From the NCBI GenBank assembly GCA_037127315.1, contig JBBBDQ010000913.1, positions 3,429,501 to 3,493,500 on the forward strand: a stretch of 64,000 bases of DNA. The letters are read 5' to 3'. The notes below the pieces were generated by a model. It was not told the origin of the DNA. It saw only the letters and a list, made by a program, of their open reading frames with translations, and did no database searches. Below are positions 29,961 through 39,479 of the stretch, one piece after another. The stretch is from Ascarosepion bandense (lineage: Eukaryota; Mollusca; Cephalopoda; Sepiida; Sepiidae). The position numbers and the translations under genes were made by a program. How positions within the stretch are numbered: position 1 is the stretch's first letter; each line of letters starts with the position of its first letter.

Positions 29961-30706
29961 TATTTTTGTGATAGCTAATTATTTGTGACTAATTATATTA
30001 TTAGTCTCCCTTTTTTCTTTATTTCATTTACAGTTTTTATTTGTTTCTTTTCTTTAGTTTGGTTATTTTATTTTTAATTTTTTTTAGTGTTATTATTGTG
30101 TGCATATATGTCCTTTTATAATCTATGTCTGTGTTTGCTTATTTTGTGTATGTCTATATCTATTCTTCTGTTTTTGGTTATATATGTTTTTCATATAAAA
30201 TCACACATACACACAAAAATCAAACGTACACACAAAAATGTGTGTATGTGTGATTTGGTGTATGTATTCTTAATTTTATGTGTATGTATTGTGTGTATGA
30301 GTGATTTAATGGATACGTTCATAATTTTGTGACACTTCCTGTTTAACTGTAAGCACCTCTACCATTCATCTTACCTGTATATTTTTTTTTTAATATTCTG
30401 AGTTAAATATAACATTTGATTTTTTCTGTCTAACAAAGCAGTGTGGAATTTTTACAACTTTAAATTCTGGATTTCATTATATGTTGAGTTTTTCTCTCAA
30501 TATTTCATATTGCTCTGGATATCTATTGAGCTCTCTATTTTTATCTATTTAATATTGTATATTAATTAATAATTAATTATTAATAATAATTAATTAATTT
30601 TTTATATTAATTATTTTTTTATCTATTTATTATTTTATATTAATTCGATAAAAATTCTTGGATTGTCCTCTCCGTTTTTACGGGTTTAAATTTTTTCCTA
30701 TATATA
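29961..30706. other. AT-rich, with an 18-bp inverted repeat
   Basis: AAATCACACATACACACA at 30198-30215 is exactly complementary to 30239-30256 with a 23-nt loop. The rest is T-rich with (TTAA)-like words around 30560-30640. No gene recognised. Confidence 0.5.
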
Positions 30707-30732
30707 AGGCCAATAAAGAATACTGCTCTTAT

Positions 30733-30790
<58 letters not shown>

Positions 30791-30811
30791 GAGCAGTATT
30801 CTTTAAGGGCC
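30707..30811. repeat. CA/TA microsatellite inside a 21-bp inverted repeat
   Basis: AAAGAATACTGCTC at about 30714-30727 and its complement GAGCAGTATTCTTT at about 30790-30803, with flanking GGCC/GGCC matches, bracket a (CA)n(TA)n tract. The whole can fold into one long hairpin. Confidence 0.75.
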
Positions 30812-30859
30812 GATTTATTTTTTTAACGTAATGTACCTTCAGTTGGATATGCGTTGTGG

Positions 30860-31414
30860 TGCATTATTTTATCTTTTATGAGGCATATTGACAGACAATA
30901 AACAATTTAATTAAAGTAGTATTATTTGATTTACTCAACAAATGCTTTAACATAAAAAATACTTGTTACAAAATAAATTTAATATTTAGCATAATAGCCT
31001 TTTGCTTTGATCACGGCCTTCATTCTGTCAGGCATTGACATTACAAGCTTCTTCAATGTATCTAATAATATATCTCCTGCCAAGCAGCTTGTATTTGTTC
31101 CCAAAGTGTGTCTTGCGAAGTAACATTAGATTTATCAATTTTTAATCGAAAATATCCCATAGGTGTTAAATAGGATTATGTTCAGGGTTTTGTGGGGGCC
31201 AATTCAAATTCCAAAGGCTTCCTTCCTCTTTCTTTTTAGTTAAATAATTCTAACAAAGGTTTGGCTTTTCACCCTGTATTTGAATTTCAGTGAGGTTTTT
31301 TTGCGCACTACCGGTAGTGTGCAAAAGTGTTAGGACAGGGGTGATTTTAATCTTTAATTTGATGCCTCATAAAAGATAAATATTACTTGTCCTAATATTT
31401 TTACACAGTACTGT
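30860..31414 (-). pseudogene. Tc1 transposon remnant (3' half)
   Basis: Minus-strand pieces include NPEHNPI then a stop and HLWDIF (matching the Tc1 'SPDLNPIE.LWD' catalytic region), later TLWEQIQAAWQ and MSMPDRMKAVIKAKG, the usual Tc1 C-terminus. Inverted subterminal motifs (ATCTTTTATGAGGCAT at about 30868; ATGCCTCATAAAAGAT at about 31362) mark the ends. The right end finishes CAGTACTG-like near 31412. The N-terminal half is deleted at about 31300. Dead. Confidence 0.75.
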
Positions 31415-31967
31415 AGATGTGGTTTTAATGTTAGTCAAAAAGGTAGACAACATTTTAGTTTGCACGAGAGACAAAATTGTATATATATATATATATATGT
31501 ATATATATTCGTTTGCAAAAGGCAGACAGGTTTTGTTTTTAACAAGAGTCAAAAAATTTAAACACAGGCTTCTGTGATATGAAAGTCAAACAGGCAAGCA
31601 AAATTGTGATTTGCAGGAGAGTCAAAAATGTTAACGGCGTTGGGTTTTGACGAGTGTGAAAAAAATACTGGGTAGACATAGGTTTTGTTTGCACGGAAAA
31701 CAAAATGATAGCTTTAAGTTTGATTTACACGTGAATATAAAAGGTTAAGCGTATCATAGGAAACACGTGAAGGTTTTTCTGGGTGTCAATCTGTGGGAGG
31801 GTGACCTTATATACGGGAATTACCCTGCATATTCTTGAGTCCAAATGTCATGACGTCCGAGGAAAATGCAACAGATAACATTTAAAATTTATTTCCCAAG
31901 AATTAATAGCATTTCACTAAATATAAAAAGGAAAGTTGTGGACAACAATGCTTGCTCAAATGAATGT
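31415..31967. other. Unassigned; degenerate tandem of about 70 bp
   Basis: Successive diverged blocks share GA(G)AGTCAAAAA, TTTGCA(C/G)GA and ACAAAATTGT words at about 31435-31480, 31530-31560, 31590-31640 and 31680-31720. It could be an old minisatellite. No gene seen. Confidence 0.4.
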
Positions 31968-32262
31968 TAATCAGTCAGTTAAGTGCCATCAATGATATAC
32001 GCTTGGGTGATCATGTCTAGAAAGAGACATGACTGACTGGGCAGAAGATTATACCGCAGTAGGTTGCCATTACTTTCTGCAGTAGACTAGTTGTCAAGGC
32101 TATAGAACCCAATCTGTCCTGTTATTTAACCCATAACTGGAAGGAAGTGACGGATTAATGCCTTTCCCAAGGGTAGTTGTGCGTATGTGAATGCAAAGAA
32201 TTCAACTGAAATTCGAACTCAGCACCCCGATTTGTGGTTCCGAGTCGATATCCACTGCACAT
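31968..32262 (-). mobile_element. SINE-1 copy
   Basis: On the plus strand it starts at the reversed tail (CAGTCAGTTAAGTGCCATCA), runs through the hairpin AGACATG region and ends at the reversed head (TTCCGAGTCGATATCCACTG) near 32262. Single module. Confidence 0.85.
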
Positions 32263-32815
32263 CTTCTTTAAAAAAAAAAAGTAAGATTTAGAATTTAGAA
32301 TCGAAAAAGCATGTAATAATAAGGAATTTTCTGCAGGTTTGACTTCTTCTGCCCACAGGAAGCTCACTACGGTGCATTGTTCCCCGATATGTAAGGTGGG
32401 GGGGGGCGTCTATACGTCTAACCACGTTGCTCCCTACCACTCGACTTAACAATGGTAAACTGTGCGTTGATACATATGCGTAAACTGTGGGTTCATACAT
32501 ATGCGCAAAGTCGCGTGTCAGCGCCTCCCTATGGTTTTTACCGCGTAATTTAAAAATTCTCTTCACCAGAAACAAAAACAATTATACTTAAAATACAAAA
32601 TATATTTCAGCTTTAATTAACTCACAAAAAGAGTTGATAAACTGTAAAGCATCAATCAATCAATATTTTTGTTTAATGTAGTTTTGTGTTATTACGAGAA
32701 ATATTTCTTTTATTGACGGGTGTAGAGTGTTTTTTTCTTTCTTTTTTTTTTATGGACGCGTTTCACCTGCTGGGCGTATAAATGGGTGTTTAGTGTTTCA
32801 CTGTGTTTTATGAAA
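32263..32815. other. Unassigned stretch
   Basis: Includes a near repeat (ATACATATGCGTAAACTGTG and ATACATATGCGCAAAG) around 32472-32510. No gene recognised. Confidence 0.4.
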
Positions 32816-33745
32816 TCTCTATATATAAAAGGCAATCTGTGAGTCTGTGTGTGACTGTTCCCTATGCACGCCTACATTTTTTAAGCTACGCCATTCAAAC
32901 TTTCTAGGGACACATATATACAGGGAAGCCTTTTCGACACATACTTTTTGACTTTAATTTCAGCAATTTTCCCTTTAGCACTTTTTGGCCAATGGAGCCG
33001 ATTGTTTACATTTGCTCCGTAAAACATCTAAGATGGTTGCTAAATTTAGTCACAGAAATCAAATCGCACGGGTCAAACGCGACTAAAATATTTTTTATTA
33101 AAAAAAATGAGCCTTTATATTTAATCTTTATTCTGACGTTTTAAAAATTTATTTGGTCAACAAAAAAAGTGAATATTTTTCCCCGTAATTTTGAAACAAA
33201 AGAAATATTTTTTTAAAAAAAGTGTTTCTTCAAACAAAAACGAAATATGTAAAAGAAAGTGCAAATGGTTAATTCAATTATTGAAGCCTTTTTTTTTCAG
33301 ATTATATATTTCATACTTCAGAAAATAAAATTTTAAAAAAATAAAGCATTTTTTCGCTAAATATTTCATGCAGGAAATCAACTGTCTATAATTCGTGTGG
33401 CATTAATGTAACCTTTTCCTCTAAAATTAAATGCCTACATTTTAAAATATTCTTCGAAAATTTTTGAACTGAAAGCGTAATAGTTTTTATATTTCTAATT
33501 TCAGTAAAACATCTAATTTTTGTAAAACAAAATAAATAATTTTTATTTTTATATTAAATTCATTTAGTCAACAAAAAATGTAAATATTTTCCCCCTGAAT
33601 TTTGAAACAAAAACAAACGCAATGCTGTTTACAATGTCACACAAAAAATCAAATCACGTTTACGCAAAACAAAAGAAAATAGATTTTTTTCTCCTACTAC
33701 TAAAATGATCTGAGTTGCACGGGCAACGCCGGGCTTTGATGCTAG
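32816..33745 (+). mobile_element. Helitron-2, non-autonomous, 930 bp
   Basis: 5' end TCTCTATATATAAAAGGCAA preceded by A. 3' end is ...GCACGGGCAACGCCGGGCTT then TGATGCTAG followed by T. A TC start, CTAG end, a GC-rich hairpin about a dozen nt before the end, and insertion between A and T fit Helitrons. The interior is AT-rich without Rep/helicase. It differs internally from the other Helitron family here but shares the 3' hairpin motif, so one autonomous helper could serve both. Confidence 0.8.
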
Positions 33746-34254
33746 TCTCTACTGAAGTAATGCCTTTTTATTTTGTAATTTGATGTATTAGTCTAACTAC
33801 AGGACATTTATTTTAGGAAGATTTCTAGAATATTCAGGCTGATAAGCAAAATAGAATACTGTTCAAAATAAACGGCATGTCTACTTAAATATGCGTAACC
33901 ACTAAAATAAGGTTTAAAGTGAACAAGTTTCTAAAAATTCAAATAATTAACTCTTCGACGATCACATTACTCGCACAAACTCCCTTTTTTCTATGGAGCT
34001 CAAATTGTGGAGTTGGTTGTGGTAGTTCATCTGTCTCAATCTAACTGTATTAAACATGGAACATTGTCATATACAACCCATTTATCATCTCATTTTTACA
34101 ATGATGTTCATCCTGTACAAAGTTCAAGAGCCACTCGATGTTACACTGCTCTAAGTTTGGTGATAATGCCCCTAACGCAAAAACCGAATTCCAGTAGTTG
34201 TCTATATTTCTGAGATGAGATAGTATTTACATTATTTACATTGATCGAAAGTCC
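33746..34254. other. Unassigned stretch
   Basis: A 68-codon open frame near 34007-34213 has no motif I recognise. No repeat relationship noted. Confidence 0.35.
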
Positions 34255-34340
34255 TGGGCATGACGATAAACTGCATCCGGCAGCAAGGCTTCTGATTGAG
34301 AGGTTGTGAGGAGCATGGAATCACCTCTTAATTGCTATGA
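34255..34340 (-). repeat. Repeat R, end fragment
   Basis: GGGCATGACGATAAACTGCA, CCGGCAGCAAGGCTTCTGAT and GGTTGTGAGGAGCATGGAA match, in reverse complement, the right end of repeat R at 47980-48045 and 63215-63280. Confidence 0.7.
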
Positions 34341-34512
34341 GACAGGGGAAAACAGATCGTGACATACTTGATGGGTTTAAGCGAATTGATAGTAGAGCAG
34401 GGTTTGGTAGAAATAACGAGACAAAACATATTAAGAGCTACAAGAGGCAGGAAGACGTGGAGGGCTATGATCACCTACATCCTAAAGGAACACGGCACAT
34501 AAAGAAAAAAAT
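34341..34512 (+). mobile_element. LINE-B 3' end, diverged
   Basis: Ends with GACGTGGAGGGCTATGATCA, CCTACATCCTAAAGGAACAC and GGCACATAAAGAAAAA, the LINE-B terminus (compare 41180-41235). It directly follows a repeat R fragment. Confidence 0.6.
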
Positions 34513-34710
34513 CATAATGTCCTGACGACCCCGGCACACACATACGTTTTTTACATGGAGCTCAAAATTTGAGGTCAGATTTTGTAAATTCAAAATGGTT
34601 AATATTTTTCATTAGTCAATATTGTATCTCTGTTTTTACCATATTTATTTTTAACACTAACTATTAATTAAGAGATAGGATGATAAAACGGAAATTACTT
34701 ATAATTCTGT

Positions 34711-35022
34711 TGTATCGTGGAATGAAGAGATACACAGTAAAATGTGGATAAACTACTTTATGACCTGAGTGGTAGAACCAAGAGGTATATTGTAGCGGAA
34801 CTCTGGATCCTGATTGGTCATCAAATCGCAAAATTCAAAATACGTCAGAGAAACGTTTTTTTGTTGTTTTTTTTTTCCATAGCTAAAGGAAACATCGTTC
34901 TTTGAGCCACCCCACGAGACTATTCAATATTTAAGGATAGTCTCTAACCAGTGACAGTCAGTCAGATATGGGAACAGCGAGAGACACACATCAAAAATGT
35001 AACTTCAAGCGACCCGGACATT

Positions 35023-35073
<51 letters not shown>

Positions 35074-35508
35074 AATTACTACTAGAACATTTTATACGAA
35101 CTCTTGATACCTTTACTTTCTCAATGAACATTAACTTCTACAACTCTTGTTTTTCCTCCTTATAATAAATTTCCATTTTAACATTCAAAATGTATATTTA
35201 ATTTTTCCCCTCTTCTACACTAATACACACATTCCAACTGACAACCAACCTCTTGATGAAAACCTTCTGATGATAATTCAGCATAAATCTTGTAAACTGT
35301 AGGGAGTTCGGTTAAGCCTGACACAAGGCCGGAACAAAGAAACATTAACCAGATCCCTGCATTTCAATATAAAATATTTACAGTTTCTCGCAGTAGTAAG
35401 TGTTACTTCACGAAGTCCATGATTATGACAACCCCCAGTGCTAAACGCACATTGTCTTTTATATATCCGCGCGATCGGATGTCACATGGCACGAGCCACG
35501 ACACAACA
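34711..35508 (-). mobile_element. LTR-1 copy, split by LTR-2
   Basis: The two halves (34711-34790 and 35367-35508) together match the intact LTR-1 at 35746-35961. On the minus strand the LTR begins TGTTGTGTCGTGGCTCGTGC and ends GATACA, with a TATA-like TATAAAAGACAATGTGCG and a downstream polyadenylation-like signal. No internal retroelement genes are attached. Confidence 0.65.
34791..35366 (+). mobile_element. LTR-2, probable solo LTR nested in LTR-1
   Basis: Starts TGTAGCGGAACTCTGGATCC and ends TGCATTTCA, giving TG...CA, flanked by a 4-bp ATAT duplication (34787-34790 and 35367-35370). Removing it restores LTR-1. Contains a TATA-like TATTTAAGG, a (CT)n tract at 35023-35070 and AATAAA near 35164, in promoter then polyadenylation order on the plus strand. 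About 576 bp. Confidence 0.65.
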
Positions 35509-35516
35509 ACAACAGC

Positions 35517-35553
<37 letters not shown>

Positions 35554-35745
35554 TATTGGTAAGTACATCCCGCACATTAAGAAGAAATTTTTCCGTGTAA
35601 CGCTGGTGATGTTATGGAAGCAGAAAAACAAATCAAGAAATGTAGCCGTAATAACACACCATGACCTGCCTTAGGTCATTCCGCGGGTTTGGTAGGTAGT
35701 GTGACCATAACAAAATCGAAATCCAATAATAATAATAATAATTTT
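35509..35745. other. AAT microsatellite and LINE-D-like tail between LTR-1 copies
   Basis: (AAT)n at about 35518-35552. About 35640-35720 (ACACACCATGACCTGCCTTA...) is similar, in opposite orientation, to the LINE-D 3' region near 20995-21060. No gag-pol sequence. Confidence 0.5.
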
Positions 35746-35961
35746 TGTATCGTGGAATGAAGAGATACACAGTGAAATGTAGATAAACTACTTTATTGCC
35801 ATAGTGGTACAACCATGACGTATGTACAATATTTACAGTCTCTCGCAGTAGTAGGTGTTACTTCCCGAAGTCCGTGATAATGACAACACCCCCAGCCCGT
35901 GCTAAGCGCACATTGTCTTTTATACATCCGGGTGTCACATGCTACGAGCCATGACACAACA
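35746..35961 (-). mobile_element. LTR-1, intact copy (216 bp)
   Basis: Plus strand reads TGTATCGTGGAATGAAGAGA at the start and CCATGACACAACA at the end. On the minus strand, TGTATAAAAGACAATGTGCG gives a TATA-like box and CAATAAAGTAG a polyadenylation signal, in U3-R-U5 order. Its twin is at 34711. Whether the pair is a tiny internally deleted element or two solo LTRs is unresolved. Confidence 0.6.
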
Positions 35962-35982
35962 AACTCAAATATAAAAACTTGT

Positions 35983-35989
<7 letters not shown>

Positions 35990-36054
<65 letters not shown>
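35990..36054. repeat. (CA)n-(TA)n microsatellite
   Basis: About 18 CA units then about 14 TA units, immediately beyond the LTR-1 copy. Confidence 0.95.
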
Positions 36055-36058
<4 letters not shown>

Positions 36059-36281
36059 TAACAACAGAAATAGGGGTTGTTCCAACGAGAAAAATTGGTA
36101 TAGAAGAAAATGTGCCAGAAGCCGTGAACGTTTTGTTTAAAGTGTAAATTTATTGTTGTTATTATTGCTATTTGCTTTTTTGTATGATATTATTAAGTAT
36201 CCAGTTCAAAAGTCTGAAAATCTGATTAAAGGGGCCATGTTCGTTTTCAGACTTTTAAACCATTCATTTAAGAACTATCAC

Positions 36282-36335
36282 ATCACTTGACAAGACACAA
36301 AATGTCGAAACAAAATGGCTACTTTTGTAGTGATA
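36282..36335 (+). ncRNA. Decayed hammerhead ribozyme, family B
   Basis: Same layout as 51378-51433: stem I ATCAC/GTGAT, core TTGACAA where CTGANGA is expected (two changed invariant bases), stem II GACACAAAATGTC (4 bp), GAA, and stem III ACAAAA/TTTTGT with U-A before the stem I return strand. Stems are kept while the core is not, so probably inactive. It lies in AT-rich sequence at 36055-36453 that I could not assign. Confidence 0.55.
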
Positions 36336-36453
36336 TTGTAACATATCCATGTTATAATTTATGAATAAATAATATTATTAGCTCTACTTTTGTATTGAGC
36401 ACTTTTTTAAAAATAGTGTTTCTTTGGACAAGGAATATTATTCCAACAATACT

Positions 36454-36494
<41 letters not shown>

Positions 36495-36675
36495 TACAGA
36501 GTTATACGGAAAATTACGAAAATGGCATTAGCCGACATATTTGAATTTTTATTTCTTTAAAATTATTGTTTTTAATGGATACTAGTATTTGAGTGGAAAC
36601 TCTGTTTATTATTATAGTTAAACAGCACATTATAATTTCTAATGGCCTTACTCGGTTGAGAAGTTGTTTAGAAAA

Positions 36676-36763
36676 TATCTGTCTTCCGGCAGGAATCGAA
36701 CCTGCATACTCCCATACCGAAGAGATGCCGTCTTTAGACGTATCTTACCAATCGACCCACGAA
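36676..36763 (-). pseudogene. tRNA-like sequence (SINE head or tRNA pseudogene)
   Basis: The minus strand folds partly as a tRNA. Acceptor TCTTTCG pairs with CGGAAGA (one G-U). D arm GGTCGATTGGTAAGAT matches an A-box. T arm GCAGGTTCGATTCCTGC is perfect and carries a B-box. The anticodon arm is wrong (GTCTAAAGAC makes a tight hairpin, no 7-nt loop) and about 85 nt total would require a long variable arm. Hence tRNA-derived, unlikely functional. Confidence 0.55.
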
Positions 36764-36811
36764 AGATTCCATGACAAACAAGATAAAAAATAATAGATTT
36801 AATCAAATAAA

Positions 36812-36856
36812 AACTCGTTCCGAGCCGATATCCAATGCACCACAACGCACATCCTC
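36812..36856 (-). mobile_element. SINE-1 head fragment
   Basis: Only the reversed tRNA-like head remains (CTCGTTCCGAGCCGATATCC then the AACGCACATCCT start). The body is missing. Confidence 0.7.
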
Positions 36857-36956
36857 ACATATATATCATTACATATATTAAAACATGTACATATGAAAAT
36901 ACACACATGTATTATATTACTCAGGTGTTCATAAAACAGTATATATATATATATAT

Positions 36957-37095
36957 ATATTAGTCCGCCACATACAAGCCTGGTTCGCTGTATCACAGCT
37001 CATCAGTGTGGCTAGACACATCCACTTGCTTCTGGCCGGGATCGAAACTCGACCGATTTGGTGTCGCTCCCCACTAAGACATAGACACATGGAAT
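36957..37095 (-). mobile_element. SINE-H copy 3 (divergent subfamily)
   Basis: Minus strand: A-box-like TGTCTTAGTGGGGAGCGACA, B-box-like GAGTTTCGATCCCGG, connector GTGGATGTGTCTAGCCACA, hammerhead CTGATGAGCTGTGATACAGC and its return strand, then (TA)n. The order matches copy 2, but sequence outside the boxes and ribozyme core is well diverged, which points to selection on or retention of those parts. (TA)n tracts lie on both sides. Confidence 0.65.
36965..37016 (-). ncRNA. Hammerhead ribozyme, family A, one core change
   Basis: CTGATGA at 37000-37006, stem II identical to copy 2 (36987-36999) and GAA at 36984-36986. The base expected to be A15.1 is C (36983), which breaks the pair with U16.1, so activity is doubtful. 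H17 would be A at 36973. Stem I is stronger than in copy 2: GCCACA pairs fully with TGTGGC, including one pair changed on both sides (C-G to U-A). Confidence 0.7.
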
Positions 37096-37104
37096 CAGAG
37101 AAGG

Positions 37105-37166
<62 letters not shown>
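37105..37166. repeat. (TA)n microsatellite
   Basis: About 29 TA units. Confidence 0.95.
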
Positions 37167-37168
<2 letters not shown>

Positions 37169-38059
37169 AGCCTTTGAGATTTGAAAAAAGAAATCCCTCA
37201 ATTTACTCGACTCACTCCATTTTCTTAATAGTCTTCTTACGTAAATATAGTGTGAACTGCTGACGGAAAACAAAAACTTAAATCTTGATTAAAATTTCGA
37301 ACGTGTTAGAAAGGATTTAATTTTTTTTTTTAAATAATGACAACAAAATTTGATCTTTCCTATTTATAATAGCATAAACATTTTGATGATAAAACTTTGT
37401 TTTATTAACATCATGATATCCTGTTTTTTTTTTGTTTTTTTTTTTTGTTTTTTGTTTTGTTTTGTGTGGGGGAGGACAACTGAGTAGAGGTACTTAAATT
37501 CATAGTTTTTTTTTCTTCTGTTTGACTACAACCTCCATATCATAAATGATAAAATAAAATAACAAATCTGAATTTCTCAACGGTTTTCTATAAAAAAAAA
37601 AATTACTCATTTGCACAATTTGTTTTTCAGTGCGTGTTGAGTCAAGGATAATATTTTTTCAAATTAGTTTCTAAAAATCTGTGAGTGTCTTTAATCTGGG
37701 CGACAGATATATTTTGGCGCCACTCTGGAAGCGTTCGGGAGCTTGTCAATTTAAATTTCATTTGTGAGTTCTTGCTTTAATGATTACGGGATGTCACTGT
37801 CTTTTATTTAATCAAACATTTCAGACGCCATGCATAAGACCAAAGAGTTCAAAAATTTCATTGTAGGTCATTCTAAGTAACTTGTGACTCTTCAATGGCA
37901 TCCTTTTGGGCGGTAAAAAGAATCAGATTTCCTTTTTCTATATTTAAAGGGACACGTTTTATTGCGAGATGTTTAACCGACCGCTGGCGAGTAAAGCAAT
38001 AAACTTCAATCGCCCAATTAAGTTTTTAATCGACTGAGTCGATCGGGTGAATGAAATCT
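37167..38059. other. T-rich unassigned stretch
   Basis: Contains a TTTTTTG-rich run at about 37420-37465. No gene, RNA motif or transposon end noted. Confidence 0.4.
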
Positions 38060-38104
38060 CTAAGGCTACAATATATTTATATATATATAAAAGGCAAGAT
38101 GTTT

Positions 38105-38142
<38 letters not shown>

Positions 38143-38802
38143 TAACCCGATATCCGATCAGGATCAGGATTTCAGCCCTTTTATCGTGGTTCTTGCTGCA
38201 GAATTTGCTCTAACTTGGTAAAATTATAGTTTTTAGTCTCAAATATTAGCAGATTTTCTCAGACGACTCATTTTCCCCGATATCGGAAATCGATACCCCC
38301 GATATTCTATCGAATCTGATCAAAAACCGATATTCAACCATCAATATGGTTAATTTTCTCCAATTTTACTCCCGATCGGTCAGCTAAGTTTTCATGGACA
38401 TACTTAGTTTATCCTTTGATGACATATTTGACTCCGATATTGGAAATCCTATATCCTATCGGGTCAGAACAAAATCAGTTTTTCAGCCCTTTTATTTTGA
38501 TTTTTGTTCCGGGTTTGGCTCTAAGTAGGTATAATTGTAGTTCTTAGTCTCAGCCATAATACCATTTACTCAGAGGATTTATTTAGCCATCAAAATTCAG
38601 TGTGCGACGGAAAAATTATTTGACATCGATACCGGAAATCAAAATTTGACTTACATCAATTCATTTTTCTTTCAATCTACGGTTTCGCTTTGACTATTAC
38701 TTTTTAGTCACTCGTGCCAACGCCAAAGAGTCTGAGCTCCAGGACCATGGATTAGTTTTAAAGCTTTCATTACAACCGAGCAACGCCGGGCTATACTGCT
38801 AG
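38060..38802 (+). mobile_element. Non-autonomous Helitron, plus orientation
   Basis: Begins in the internal TATATAAAAGGCAAGATGTT region (outer 5' part missing), passes (GT)n and CAGCCCTTTTATTTTGATTT, and ends GAGCAACGCCGGGCTATACT then GCTAG at 38798-38802 followed by T. An extra internal segment with repeated 'CCGATAT' words (38145-38480) looks like an internal duplication of the CAGCCCTTTTAT block. Confidence 0.8.
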
Positions 38803-39145
38803 TATATATATATATAAGTGGTGGGGTATATGAATGTATGTATAATGGACCTTTCCGTCGATTTCGACGTATGATGATCCGACAACCTCATTCTGTTTTT
38901 ATTTTTATGTCATACGTGAAACTTCAGTCCCACCACATGCTGCATTTTCCGTGTATATCAGCACTGGACACACTGTTGTCAAAAGTATAGCAACAAATTG
39001 CGCAGAGACAACTTTTTTAAAGACATGTAGTAAACAAAGGCAGCTCACTATGCCAAATATTGGCCTGGGATACTAGAATCAAGCAGGTACAAACCTGGGA
39101 AGTGTTATGACAGAAGACGGATTAAAGAATTAAGTATTAAGAAAC
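38803..39145. other. Unassigned stretch
   Basis: No gene or repeat recognised. It may be the upstream part of the LINE-B fragment that follows. Confidence 0.35.
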
Positions 39146-39479
39146 CGGACAATTTCGCTCGAAACATGGAAGGGAGTACTAGATTGTCAGTTCTTCAATA
39201 TGGCAGTGAATGCTGGACAATATCATCAAAGATGAAGGAAAAACTGGAAGCAACTGAAATGTGGTTCTACAGAAGGATGCTGCGAATGTCATGGATCGAG
39301 TATGTGAGCAATGATGAGATCCTCGAAATGATGGAAACGAAAAGGAAACTAATATTGAGCATCAGAAAAAGACAGCTGAAGTTCCTGGGACATGCAATGA
39401 GGAAGGAGGGCTTGGAGAATCTGATACTAACAGGTCAGATAGAGGGAAAAAGAGACAGAGAAAAGCAACGGATAACATA

